The notes under the pieces were generated by a model. The model was given only the letters and a program-made list of their open reading frames with translations, was not told the origin of the DNA and did not search any database. Below, one piece after another: positions 1-7,935 of a stretch of DNA of 53,408 nt. The position numbers were made by a program, and so were the translations under genes. Source of the stretch: Elusimicrobiota bacterium (GTDB lineage: Bacteria; Elusimicrobiota; Elusimicrobia; UBA1565; UBA9628); contig JAHFCE010000022.1 of NCBI GenBank assembly GCA_023249675.1, positions 1 through 53,408 of the forward strand. The letters run 5' to 3'. Each line of letters opens with the position of its first letter. The first letter of the stretch is position 1.

Positions 1-42
1 ATTGGGGGATAACTCCGGCTTGGATCGGACCGCGGCCGAGCC

Positions 43-1104
43 TTAGGCCTTGGTCGACGGGATTTCGGGGCCGAGGAAGGCGGCGCTGGCTTCGCTGGAC
101 TGGCCGGCGGCCGTCTCGAGGTCGACCTTGGCCATGACCAGGCTGCGCAGCTGGCCGCCGAGAATGCGATGCGCTCGCAGCTGGATGGTGGTGGAATACG
201 TTTCGCCGCGCACGCTTTCGACTTCCACCCAAAGGCCGCGGTCCCCCCACCCCTGGAGCAGCGCGGCCATGCTCGCCGCGTACGCGGCATAGTCGGCGTC
301 GGACATACGAACAGTGGCACCCATGTTGTAGATCAATAGCCCAACTTCGGGATCATCGGCAGGGACGTTCTTCGTCACGAACGCCGCGGCCTTGGCCGGC
401 GGACAGGCGGCGAGCTGGAGAAAAGCGGCCTCGCTGCGCGTGCGCTCGGCGATTTTGTCGAGGACGGCATCAAGCTCGGCGATCGCCGGAAGGTCGTCCG
501 GCCAAAGGCAAGCGGTGAGCCAACGCCGGTCGATCATGTCCTCGGTCTGCAAAGGGCTCACGTCGAGCCCCACGCGCGCGGCGATGAGCTCCGAATCGAA
601 GTCTTTCGCCGGGCACGCGAGGTCCGCCGCCAAGTTGACGCCCGCGCCCGCATTCACCTCGACGAGATAGTAAGGAAGATCACGCCTTTGAAAGAACAGC
701 GCGGCGGGGGCCGTCCACATCGCCGCGCGGCTCGCGATATAAGTGCGCCGTTGACGGCTCTTGAGGTTCTCGAAAAAGGCCGGCGGCGGCGCCTCGAGGA
801 AGCGGGCGAGCGCTCCGGACGGATCGGCCTCCGCCGTTCCGCCGCACGAGGGGAAGTACGGCACGAGCGGGCACTTGGCGTCGCTTAAAGCCTCGAAGTG
901 CAGGCAGGCAAGGTAGAGGCTCCAGGCCTCGCTCCACGCGACGAACGTCCGCCTCTCCCAGGCCTTGGCGACCCGGCCCCACCAGGCGGGCTCGCCGCGC
1001 TTGAGCTGATCGGCCGTCCAGCGCAGGATCGCCGACGTCACGGGCAGCGCCCCGGCCTGCAGGGCCCCGCGCTCGAGCTGGGAGACGAATTCCTCTTTCG
1101 TCAC
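43..1104 (-). CDS. DUF2332 family protein
   Basis: This is a 353-residue soluble protein with no signal peptide. It matches the DUF2332 pattern: a central strand-turn reading VEVNAGAGVNL, where family members have a VE-x-GASAGLNL motif, followed by a GLDVSPLQTEDMIDRRWL segment and a tryptophan-proline-aspartate (LWPDD) motif. The biochemical function of the family is not established; its central motif resembles a nucleotide- or SAM-binding glycine loop, which is my inference. The start is GTG, 13 bases after the stop of the NarL-type regulator, so it is probably the last gene of the signalling operon. No good Shine-Dalgarno is visible. Family assignment is by recalled motifs and is fairly good; the role is unknown. 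Confidence 0.68.
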   Translation of the reverse strand: MTKEEFVSQLERGALQAGALPVTSAILRWTADQLKRGEPAWWGRVAKAWERRTFVAWSEAWSLYLACLHFEALSDAKCPLVPYFPSCGGTAEADPSGALARFLEAPPPAFFENLKSRQRRTYIASRAAMWTAPAALFFQRRDLPYYLVEVNAGAGVNLAADLACPAKDFDSELIAARVGLDVSPLQTEDMIDRRWLTACLWPDDLPAIAELDAVLDKIAERTRSEAAFLQLAACPPAKAAAFVTKNVPADDPEVGLLIYNMGATVRMSDADYAAYAASMAALLQGWGDRGLWVEVESVRGETYSTTIQLRAHRILGGQLRSLVMAKVDLETAAGQSSEASAAFLGPEIPSTKA

Positions 1105-1117
1105 CGTCGGGTCCGGC

Positions 1118-1801
1118 TCAGTTGGGATCGTCGGGCGAGATCAGGCCCATCTCGATGCCTTTGACGACGGCCTCGGTGCGATTGCTGACCTCGAGCTTCT
1201 GGAAGATCGCGTTCAGATGGTTCTTGATCGTCTTGACCGAGCACTCCATCTTCGCCGCAATCTCCTTGTTCGACTTGCCGGTTCCCAGGAACACCAGCAC
1301 GCGGATTTCGGTCTTCGTGAGCGCCACGGGCGAGTTGCCGTTGCCGCTGGCCATCTGGCGCAGGCCCTGGAGGAGCTTGCCCATCACCTGCTGCGGGATC
1401 ATCACCCCATCGTTGGCGAAAGCCTTGAGAGCGTTGACGAGCTCGACCGCGGGAAGCATCTTCGAGAGGTAGCCGTTGGCGCCGGCCTGAATCGACTCCA
1501 TCACGTGCGCCTCGTCTTCGTAGGAGGAGAGAATCAGGACGTTCGTGTTGGGGCACTCCTTGCGGATCAGCCTGGTCGCGGCCACGCCGTCGAGATGCGG
1601 GAGTTTGATGTCCATCAAGATCACGTCGGGCTTGAGCTTGCGGGCCAGGCGCACGGCTTCCTGGCCGTCGGCGGCCTCGCCGACCACCTCGATGATCTTC
1701 TCGTTCTCGAGCAGATCCTTGATGCCTTCGCGGAAAAGAGTCTGGTCATCGGCGATCAGCACTTTCACCTTTTTTCTCGGGGCAGCCTTCGTCGCAGCCA
1801 T
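1118..1801 (-). CDS. NarL/FixJ-type response regulator
   Basis: This is a 227-residue cytoplasmic two-component response regulator. The receiver domain spans about residues 12-130, with acidic residues D18/D19 and phospho-acceptor D64 in the segment VILMDIKLP; the conserved lysine is seen in YLSKM. A LuxR-type helix-turn-helix occupies about residues 158-225 (LTKTEIRVLVFLGTGKSNKEIA, then an NHLNAIFQKL recognition helix). It should bind DNA as a dimer when phosphorylated. The start is an ATG preceded by a strong AGGAGGAGG ribosome binding site, and a TTGACT-N16-CATAAT promoter lies at the end of the upstream kinase gene. The neighbouring kinase genes are likely partners, but pairing cannot be told from sequence alone. 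Confidence 0.93.
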   Translation of the reverse strand: MAATKAAPRKKVKVLIADDQTLFREGIKDLLENEKIIEVVGEAADGQEAVRLARKLKPDVILMDIKLPHLDGVAATRLIRKECPNTNVLILSSYEDEAHVMESIQAGANGYLSKMLPAVELVNALKAFANDGVMIPQQVMGKLLQGLRQMASGNGNSPVALTKTEIRVLVFLGTGKSNKEIAAKMECSVKTIKNHLNAIFQKLEVSNRTEAVVKGIEMGLISPDDPN

Positions 1802-1838
1802 GTCGATCCTCCTCCTCTTTCGCCTAGTCTAGCAGAAG

Positions 1839-1866
1839 ATTATGAGCGATTTTCACGGAAAGTCAA
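1839..1866 (-). promoter_or_regulatory. Promoter of NarL-type regulator
   Basis: On the minus strand a TTGACT box (1866-1861) and a CATAAT box (1844-1839) are separated by 16 bases, upstream of an SD-containing leader. The -35 box overlaps the stop codon region of the preceding kinase gene, so the regulator and DUF2332 gene may be transcribed both from this site and by read-through. Confidence 0.45.
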
Positions 1867-2966
1867 GCCTCGCCTAAGGGCTTGACGGGCACGGTAAACA
1901 AAAAAGCCGAGCCCTTCCCCAGGCCGTCGCTTTCGACCCAGAGGCGCCCGCCGTGGCTGTCAACGATCTCGCGCGAAATCGAGAGGCCCAAACCGAGACG
2001 CCCCCCGCCCGAGGCGCTCTCCCCTTGATAAAAACTTTGGAACAGCTTGCCCACTTCCTCGGGCGCGATTCCATCGCCCGTGTCGCGCACGCAAAAGCGC
2101 ACGGCCTTCGCGTCCCGCTCGGCCGCCACCATAACCGTGCCGCCCTTGGGCGTGTGGCGAATGGCGTTCTCCAGGAGGTTGTTGAGCACCTGCGACAGGC
2201 GCTTCTTGTCGGCCGCGAGTGTGGGCAGGCCGGGCTCGAGCACGGTCTTGAGGGTCAGCCCGCGCGCCGCCGCGCGGGCCTGCGGCCCCACCACGGTCTC
2301 CTCAACGAGCGAGCCGGCGTCGAAGAGGTTCGTCTCGAGACGGAATTTCCCCTGCTCGATCGAGGCCCAGTCCACGAGGTCTTCGATGAGGCGCGAGATC
2401 TGAGCGATGCCGCCGGCGATGTAGCGCATCTTCTTGAGCTGCTCGGCGTCGGGCTTGAGCGAAGCGCTCAGCATCTCGAAACTGACCTGCAACGTCATCA
2501 GCGAATTGGAGAGGTCATGGGAAGCCATCGACATGAATTTTGACTTCATCGCCGACAGGCGCTGGTTCTTCTCATTGGCGTTCTTGAGATCCTGCTTGAG
2601 CCTCATCTTTTCGAGCGACTTGGCGATCGCGCGCTTGAGGTGGTCGAAATTGACGGGCTTGGTGAGAAAATCGTCGACGGATTCCTGGATCGCCTTAAGC
2701 GCCGTGTCGAGCGAGGCATGGGCCGTGACCATCAGGATCTGGCTCTCGGAGTTGAGCGCGCGGATCTGCTGGATGGCGTCGATGCCGGTGCCGTCGGTCA
2801 GGTTGTAGTCCATCAAGATGACGTCGAACGGCGTCTTCTTGACCTGGGCGACCGCCTCCGCCGCGCTCGCGGCCGAGGCGGTTTCATAGCCCTCGACTTC
2901 CAAGTTGTCGCCAACACTCTCCCGCATGTTCGCGTCGTCGTCGACGATCAGTATCTTTCCTTTCAT
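1863..2966 (-). CDS. Receiver-histidine kinase hybrid
   Basis: This is a 367-residue cytoplasmic protein with an N-terminal receiver fused to a kinase core. The receiver (about 3-120) has D9-D11, phospho-acceptor D53 (VILMDYNL), T81 and K103 (FLTKP). A short coiled linker (about 120-140) leads to a HisKA domain with H150 in MASHDLSNSL, then a HATPase_c domain (about 245-362) with N-box NLLENAIRHT, DTGDGI and GLGLSI. There is no membrane segment, so it is likely driven by phosphotransfer from another kinase, such as the adjacent Cache-HAMP kinase 12 bases upstream. The order REC-HisKA-HATPase is typical of relay proteins that take input through the receiver. The substrate is probably one of the neighbouring regulators (inference). 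Confidence 0.93.
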   Translation of the reverse strand: MKGKILIVDDDANMRESVGDNLEVEGYETASAASAAEAVAQVKKTPFDVILMDYNLTDGTGIDAIQQIRALNSESQILMVTAHASLDTALKAIQESVDDFLTKPVNFDHLKRAIAKSLEKMRLKQDLKNANEKNQRLSAMKSKFMSMASHDLSNSLMTLQVSFEMLSASLKPDAEQLKKMRYIAGGIAQISRLIEDLVDWASIEQGKFRLETNLFDAGSLVEETVVGPQARAAARGLTLKTVLEPGLPTLAADKKRLSQVLNNLLENAIRHTPKGGTVMVAAERDAKAVRFCVRDTGDGIAPEEVGKLFQSFYQGESASGGGRLGLGLSISREIVDSHGGRLWVESDGLGKGSAFLFTVPVKPLGEA

Positions 2967-2978
2967 ATCATAACCGCC

Positions 2979-4862
2979 TCATGACGCCGTCGTCGGGATG
3001 TAGAGCTTGAACGTCGTGCCCGCGCCCACGGCACTCTCCACGTCCACCTTGCCTCGGTGGCGATCGACCACCTTGCGCACGACGGCCAGGCCCAGACCCG
3101 TGCCGCGCGCTTTGGTCGTGAAGAACGGCGCGAAAATTTTGTCGAGCACGTCGGGCGCGATCCCGCTTCCGGCGTCGGCGATATCGACGCGCACCCAGCC
3201 GGCCTCGGGGATCACGGTGCGGATCGTGATCTTGCCCCCCTTGGGCGCGGGCATCACCTCGATGCCGTTGCCCACGAGGTTGCGCACCGCCTGCTGCATC
3301 TCGGTCTTGTCGATGTCCACGACTGGATTGGCGGGATCAAAATGCTTGTCCACCGCGATGTGCGCCGGGAAGGGATAGACGGACAGAAGCTCCTCGAGCC
3401 AGTCGTTGACCTGAACGCGCTCGAGCTGCAGTTCGCGCTGACGCGAATAGGTGAGTATTTCGTTGATGATGCCGTTGGCCTGCTGAATCTCGGACTCGAT
3501 GATCTTAATGTGCTTGCTGATCTTGAAGTCCGGCTCGCCGGCGGTGCCGAGCTTGGTCTTGATGAAGTAGATCGAGTTGTTGATGACGGCAAGCGGATTG
3601 CGGATCTCATGGCCGACGACGGAGGCCATCTGGCCGATGGCGGCCAGGCGCTCTTTTTTGATGAGCTCGTCCTGGGCGGACTTGAGCTCGCGCGTGCGGG
3701 CATCGACGCGCTTCTCGAGGAACTTGGTGAATTTCTCGAGCTCCTGCTTCGCGTGGATGAGCTCGCCCGTCTTTTCCTTGAGCGACTCGCTCATGCCGAG
3801 GAAGGTCTGGGCCAGGTCGCCGATCTCGTCGTTGGTGGTCACGACCTCGGGCAGGTCTTCGAACTGCCCCTTGCCCAGGCGATCGGCGGCCTCCTTCAGG
3901 ATGCGAATGGGTTGGGTGATGTGGCCGGCGACGGCAAGCGACAATAGGACGGTGAAGAGAACGACCCAAATCAGCACCCTCAAAATTTGGGCCTTCATGT
4001 CGGCCGCGGTCTGATAAGCGGCTTCGACCGGCTGCTGGACGTAGACGATCCAGTCGAGCTTGTCGATGAGGCTGAAAGCGCCCAGCAGGCGCTTGCCGCC
4101 CCCGATCGCGATCTCGCCGCCACCCTTGACGTTGTCCTGGGACGTGAGCACCTTCTCGACTTCCGGGGGCATGCGCGCGTCGGGACGGTAGATCTCGCGC
4201 GGGTCGGAGTGCGCGATCAGAAAGCCATCTCGCGTCATCACAGCGGCCTGGCTCTTGCCCGAAGCCGGGAACTCCATCGCAAGCATGGTCGACAGACCAT
4301 TCAGGCTCACGCGCGCGGCGATCGCACCGACGGCCTTTGCGGGCTGCACGCGGCTGTCCATGATCGGCACGGAGAGGGTGACGGTCGGATACAGTCCCTG
4401 GAAGCGCTCGAGCCGCCCGACGAATTGGCCGCGCGGCCCCATCGCGCCGGTGAAGACCTCCTCCCCCCGAAAATCGCGCATCTCGGGGTTGGGGCCGAGG
4501 AAGCGACCGATGCGCAGGGCCTCCACGCCCTTGTCGTTGAGCACCGACAGCTCCAGAACCGCGAAATGGATCTGCAGGATGCGGTTGAGATACTGCTGCT
4601 GCTTGCCGGGGTTCATCGAGACGAAGTCCTCAAGGCCCGCGGTTTCCGTCAGCACGTTGCGGAAGGTCGTGACGTACTTGTAGGTCGTATCCGCGAAACC
4701 GACCGCCAAGGATTCCTGCATCGCCAGCGTCTCCTTGCGCAGCGACTGCTGCGTGATGCCGACCAGGTGCCAGCCGACGAAGATCATGGGTGCCAACGAA
4801 ATCAGCAGGAACCAGAAGAGGATCTTATAGGCAAGCTTGCCGCGGTTCCTGATGGAGGCCAT
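2979..4862 (-). CDS. Cache-HAMP sensor histidine kinase
   Basis: This is a 627-residue inner-membrane sensor kinase. TM1 is at about 11-36; a periplasmic dCache-like region at about 40-290 includes the typical segment ending in [11 protein letters not shown]2 is at about 293-315, and HAMP at about 315-368 (ITQPIRIL). A coiled coil (about 365-405) precedes HisKA with H418 in [13 protein letters not shown]. HATPase_c follows, with an N-box-like segment ([13 protein letters not shown]), ADAGSGI and GTGLGLAVV. It presumably binds a small ligand outside and passes phosphate to a neighbouring receiver. It lies between a stand-alone receiver gene and the REC-HK hybrid, all on one strand. No strong Shine-Dalgarno precedes the ATG. 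Confidence 0.93.
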   Translation of the reverse strand: MASIRNRGKLAYKILFWFLLISLAPMIFVGWHLVGITQQSLRKETLAMQESLAVGFADTTYKYVTTFRNVLTETAGLEDFVSMNPGKQQQYLNRILQIHFAVLELSVLNDKGVEALRIGRFLGPNPEMRDFRGEEVFTGAMGPRGQFVGRLERFQGLYPTVTLSVPIMDSRVQPAKAVGAIAARVSLNGLSTMLAMEFPASGKSQAAVMTRDGFLIAHSDPREIYRPDARMPPEVEKVLTSQDNVKGGGEIAIGGGKRLLGAFSLIDKLDWIVYVQQPVEAAYQTAADMKAQILRVLIWVVLFTVLLSLAVAGHITQPIRILKEAADRLGKGQFEDLPEVVTTNDEIGDLAQTFLGMSESLKEKTGELIHAKQELEKFTKFLEKRVDARTRELKSAQDELIKKERLAAIGQMASVVGHEIRNPLAVINNSIYFIKTKLGTAGEPDFKISKHIKIIESEIQQANGIINEILTYSRQRELQLERVQVNDWLEELLSVYPFPAHIAVDKHFDPANPVVDIDKTEMQQAVRNLVGNGIEVMPAPKGGKITIRTVIPEAGWVRVDIADAGSGIAPDVLDKIFAPFFTTKARGTGLGLAVVRKVVDRHRGKVDVESAVGAGTTFKLYIPTTAS

Positions 4863-4930
4863 GAGTTATCGTTCCGTGCCCAAAGGATGAGGGATTCGGA
4901 ACACGAATTTGTTGCGCCGGGGGGCGATAT

Positions 4931-5320
4931 TTATCCTTTCGCGGCGTTCCGCGAAAGGAGCTGCTTGATGCGGGCTGAAAGCTCCGCGAGGTCGAAAGGC
5001 TTGGTGATGTATTCGTCGGCCCCGAGCTCGAAGCCCTGCTTTTTCTCCTCCGACGAGAGAAAGCGGCCGGTCATCATGATCAGGATCGTGATCTTGGAGC
5101 GCTTGCGCAGTTCCTGGCAGATCTGGAAGCCGGAGGAGTCCGGAAGCTGAATGTCCATAATAACGGCATCGGGCTCAATTTTTGCGGCGGCCGCGAGGCC
5201 TTCCTTCGCCGCGCCGGCCTGGTGGCACTCGAAGCCATCGAGCTCGAGAACCTCGGCGAGGCTCTCGCGCAGGTGCGCGTCGTCGTCGATGATGAGCAGT
5301 TTGGGGGATTTTGCCGCCAT
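4931..5320 (-). CDS. Stand-alone receiver protein
   Basis: This is a 129-residue single-domain response regulator (CheY-like in architecture). Acidic residues D12-D14, phospho-acceptor D56 (VIMDIQLP) and the lysine of YITKPFD are all present, so it should be phosphorylatable. The reading frame is open further upstream, but the start at 5320 is fixed by a GGAGGT ribosome binding site directly before the ATG and by the upstream gene's stop codon at 5322-5324. There is no output domain. It probably acts by protein contact or as a relay between the kinase 68 bases downstream and the degenerate regulator just upstream (inference). Confidence 0.9.
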   Translation of the reverse strand: MAAKSPKLLIIDDDAHLRESLAEVLELDGFECHQAGAAKEGLAAAAKIEPDAVIMDIQLPDSSGFQICQELRKRSKITILIMMTGRFLSSEEKKQGFELGADEYITKPFDLAELSARIKQLLSRNAAKG

Positions 5321-5321
5321 A

Positions 5322-6119
5322 TTACCTCCGCATCTCCGCGCCGGGCGGCACGAGCTTGTAGCCGACGCAGGGGATGGTCGTGATGTACTTCGCCGCGACG
5401 CCGAGCTTCTCGCGAAGCCGGCGCACATGCACGTCCACGGTGCGGGGCGAGCCGAAATAGTTGTAGCCCCAGACGCGCTCGATCAGGTACGGACGCGAGA
5501 GCACGCGATTGGCCGAGCTCAGGAAGACGTAGAGCAGGTCGAGCTCCTTCGAGGTCAGCGGAACGCGCTTTTTCGATATGTGCAAAGTGTAGCTCGTGAG
5601 ATTGAGCTCGATCTCCCCCATGTTGATGATTTCCTCGGAGGCGTTGACCTGGGTGCGGCGCAGCACCGCCTTGATGCGGGCTAGGCATTCGGCCGCGTCC
5701 CAGTTGAGCGAGAGGCACTCGTCCGCGCCCGCCTGGAAGAACGCCAGGCGCAGCGACACCTTATCCTTGACCGAAGGTTGATTCGGCGCCGACGCCGGTC
5801 CGGAGCGGCCGAACAGGGCGTACGCGTGCTTGGACGGGGCCGCGGAGGCCGCCGGCTGGTCGGCGTGCTCAACGAGAGCGACGATCGGCATCTGGCGGGC
5901 CGGACCTTTGGCGCGCAGCGACTTCACGAGGTCGACTCCGTCCTCATCGACGAGTTTTTGGCCGAGGATCAGAAGATCGCAGCCGCGATGCGCCAGCAGA
6001 CCTGAAACCTCCTTGGCCTTCTGGGCGACGGTGACGGTCATTCCGGCAGCCTGAAGAGCCTCGAGGATGACGGCCGCGCGGTTGGGTTCGCGCGAGCCGT
6101 AGACGACGCTGGTTCTCAC
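5322..6119 (-). CDS. Atypical OmpR-type regulator, degenerate receiver
   Basis: This is a 265-residue transcription factor. The C-terminal part (about 162-259) is a clear OmpR/PhoB winged helix (LTSKELDLLYVFL, YLIERVWGY, RTVDVHVRRLREKL, VGYKL). The N-terminal domain has receiver-like secondary structure but lacks the phosphorylation site: the acidic pair is replaced by YGS at residues 7-9, the aspartate position is G53 (LLILGQKL), and the conserved lysine-proline is replaced by L138-N139. A proline/serine-rich insertion of about 30 residues (about 88-120) interrupts it. The GTG start at 6119 overlaps the upstream TGA as GTGA. It likely works without phosphorylation, perhaps by binding a partner such as the receiver encoded 1 base downstream. 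Confidence 0.88.
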   Translation of the reverse strand: MRTSVVYGSREPNRAAVILEALQAAGMTVTVAQKAKEVSGLLAHRGCDLLILGQKLVDEDGVDLVKSLRAKGPARQMPIVALVEHADQPAASAAPSKHAYALFGRSGPASAPNQPSVKDKVSLRLAFFQAGADECLSLNWDAAECLARIKAVLRRTQVNASEEIINMGEIELNLTSYTLHISKKRVPLTSKELDLLYVFLSSANRVLSRPYLIERVWGYNYFGSPRTVDVHVRRLREKLGVAAKYITTIPCVGYKLVPPGAEMRR

Positions 6120-6544
6120 TGCCCGGCGCCGCCCTCGTCCTCGAGTTCGAGGCTGAGGCCGCCGAGCGAACTGATCGCGGCGAAGAAGTTGTAGACGACG
6201 GCAAGCAGGAGCAGCGCGCCCTCGGTCAGCACCGCGTAGAACACGGTGTAGAAGCCGACCGACAGGGCCTTCTGCATCCCGGACAGCGCGGCGTTCGAGG
6301 AGTTCGGAGAGATCACGAACGTCACCAGGCCGCCGAGGAAGCCGAGCAGCATCACGGTGCCGGTGATCGCCGGACGCGTCGAGAGGAGAATGGCGACGGC
6401 CGCGATCAGCACGCCGACGATGGCGATGGGCGGTTTGCTCGCGTAGCCCGCGCCGAGCGCCAGCGCCGCGCCGAGGAAAACGGCGATCGGGAGGATGGGG
6501 TGCTTGAACCAATACGGATCGATTCTCTTCACGCGATAGCTCAT
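6116..6544 (-). CDS. Four-helix membrane protein, unknown function
   Basis: This is a 142-residue integral membrane protein with about four hydrophobic segments (roughly residues 20-35, 38-55, 62-82 and 95-125) and an acidic C-terminal tail. I do not recognise a family. The start at 6544 is chosen over an upstream in-frame codon because AAGGAGA lies six bases before it. Its stop overlaps the start of the atypical regulator (GTGA), so the two are translationally coupled. A membrane protein paired with a phosphorylation-independent regulator may be a sensor or anti-regulator, but this is speculation. Confidence 0.8.
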   Translation of the reverse strand: MSYRVKRIDPYWFKHPILPIAVFLGAALALGAGYASKPPIAIVGVLIAAVAILLSTRPAITGTVMLLGFLGGLVTFVISPNSSNAALSGMQKALSVGFYTVFYAVLTEGALLLLAVVYNFFAAISSLGGLSLELEDEGGAGQ

Positions 6545-6632
6545 GCCAATCTCCTTAATAACGGCCGCTTCCCTTACAGCGCGCGGAAGCGACACTTCCT
6601 CGCCTTATGGCTCGGTCGTCTGTAGCCCGCCA

Positions 6633-6661
6633 AGAATAACAGAAGCGGGACGATTTAACAA
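6633..6661 (-). promoter_or_regulatory. Candidate promoter of signalling operon
   Basis: TTGTTA (6661-6656) and TATTCT (6638-6633) are spaced by 17 bases on the minus strand. The predicted leader of about 80 bases contains a GGAAG/CTTCC hairpin (6585-6599) and ends in a good ribosome binding site. The hexamers are imperfect. Confidence 0.3.
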
Positions 6662-6728
6662 GAGGCGAATCAACGCACGTAAGATGTGACCGAAGGAAGG
6701 CTCGTCAACTCATTTAAGCTGCTACTGG

Positions 6729-6746
6729 ACTATCCTTGAGGATAGT
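6729..6746. repeat. 18-bp palindrome, copy 1
   Basis: ACTATCCTTGAGGATAGT lies between the PIN-like gene and the signalling operon. The reverse complement of this site differs by one base from the site at 23009-23026. No T-run follows on either strand, so it is not a standard terminator. An operator or mRNA hairpin is possible. Confidence 0.6.
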
Positions 6747-6793
6747 CGGCTTGGAGGCAACAAAGATGAGACACGCCCGCTGGGCTGGCCGGC

Positions 6794-7879
6794 TCAGTTG
6801 AGCAGGATCACGCCGGGAAGCTCATCTCCGATCTGGACGCGAACCTCGGGCGGGAAGCTCCCAATCAAGCGCTTGAAGTCGCGCTCGACCTTGGTCGGCT
6901 CCTGCGGCAAGCGCCGGTTCCGCCAGGACCGAAGCTGGCGAAAACCGCGGTCAAACGTCACGATCGCACAGCGCCGGCCGGGCCGGCAGGAGACGAAGAT
7001 GTCCGCCGCGACCCGGGCGTCCTCCGCGGAAACCGCGCGTTCCACGAAAAAGCGGGCGACCACGTCGCGGATCTCCGGCAGGCGCTCCGCCTCGCGGCGC
7101 AGACGGTCTCCGAACATCTCGGACAGAGCCCGCTGCTCGCCGTCGATGCGGGCGCTGCGCTCGGAGTCTCCTCGGGCCAAAAGCTTGACGTGGCCCGCGC
7201 GACGCTCGCGCTCGACCGCGTCGGAAATGTGGAATGCATGCCCGCCGGACAGCGCGTACAGGACGGCGCGGGTCTTCTCGCCGGTCATCTGCACGGCATA
7301 AGACATGAAATTAGTGTCCGGCCATAGCTGCAAATCGGTGCCACGGGCGGCCGCGTCGAATTGATCCATGTACGGATTACGCCTGGCGAAGCCATCGACC
7401 GCCGCAACCGATCCTTGATCCTCTGCGCCCTTGACGCGGCGATGGGCCTGCGCGCGCAGCGCCGCGTATTCCGGAGACTGAACCGAGCGGCTCTCCAAAC
7501 CGCCGTCAAAGGCGGCCCGTCCAGCCTCCGCGCCTTCCTCCGGAGCGGCTTCCGGGCTCGAAACCGGGCCCGCAGAAGCCGCCGCTTTCGAGCGCGGTGC
7601 GGCCACCGTCTCGGCGGCCAGCGCAGGGACATGAGCGTCGAGCGCGGCGGGATCCGCCGCCGGAGCGAGGACCACCGGCGTCAACCCGGGAGGCGCCGAG
7701 AGCGAAAGCTCGGGAGACGTCAGCGACAACGGCGAGGGCGGAGCCAACGGGCCCGGCGCCGCCCCCGATCCCGTCGGAGCCAGCGTCGGCATCTCCAAGA
7801 CGGCCGCCGTCTTTCCGTGTTGAGCGCCGGCGGGCCAAGCCAGGCACAGAACGACGGCCGCGCGAAGGACCCGGGTCAT
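6794..7879 (-). CDS. Exported protein with PIN-like C-terminal domain
   Basis: This is a 361-residue protein. Residues 1-19 look like a signal peptide ending AGA before Q20. Residues 25-145 are alanine/proline-rich and probably disordered. The C-terminal region (about 165-340) resembles a PIN nuclease fold: LWPDTNFMSY with D188, acidic D220/E223 (ISDAVERE), E286/D287 before a helix containing D293, and IVTFDRGFRQL with D310. These are the four positions expected for PIN metal-binding acids, but overall similarity is weak. Exported PIN proteins are unusual. The ATG has a TACAGT -10-like box six bases upstream, suggesting a leaderless mRNA. The gene stands alone between the Tad and signalling operons. 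Confidence 0.6.
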   Translation of the reverse strand: MTRVLRAAVVLCLAWPAGAQHGKTAAVLEMPTLAPTGSGAAPGPLAPPSPLSLTSPELSLSAPPGLTPVVLAPAADPAALDAHVPALAAETVAAPRSKAAASAGPVSSPEAAPEEGAEAGRAAFDGGLESRSVQSPEYAALRAQAHRRVKGAEDQGSVAAVDGFARRNPYMDQFDAAARGTDLQLWPDTNFMSYAVQMTGEKTRAVLYALSGGHAFHISDAVERERRAGHVKLLARGDSERSARIDGEQRALSEMFGDRLRREAERLPEIRDVVARFFVERAVSAEDARVAADIFVSCRPGRRCAIVTFDRGFRQLRSWRNRRLPQEPTKVERDFKRLIGSFPPEVRVQIGDELPGVILLN

Positions 7880-7885
7880 GCCGAT

Positions 7886-7891
7886 ACTGTA
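7886..7891 (-). promoter_or_regulatory. -10 box before PIN-like gene
   Basis: TACAGT ends six bases before the ATG at 7879. No convincing -35 box is seen at the expected distance, so the call rests on the -10 match and the spacing shared with other first genes in the window. Confidence 0.35.
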
Positions 7892-7935
7892 ACAGGGCCG
7901 CGCAGGGCCCGCCAGGGGCCGCTCGCGATCGCGCC

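Noticed and set aside
6120-6512. N-terminal extension of the atypical OmpR regulator
   Set aside because: Lies inside the 4-TM gene in another frame; the receiver-like fold starts at the GTG at 6119.
6729-6746. Palindrome as intrinsic terminator
   Set aside because: No U-run on either strand and low GC stem; kept only as a repeat of unknown role.
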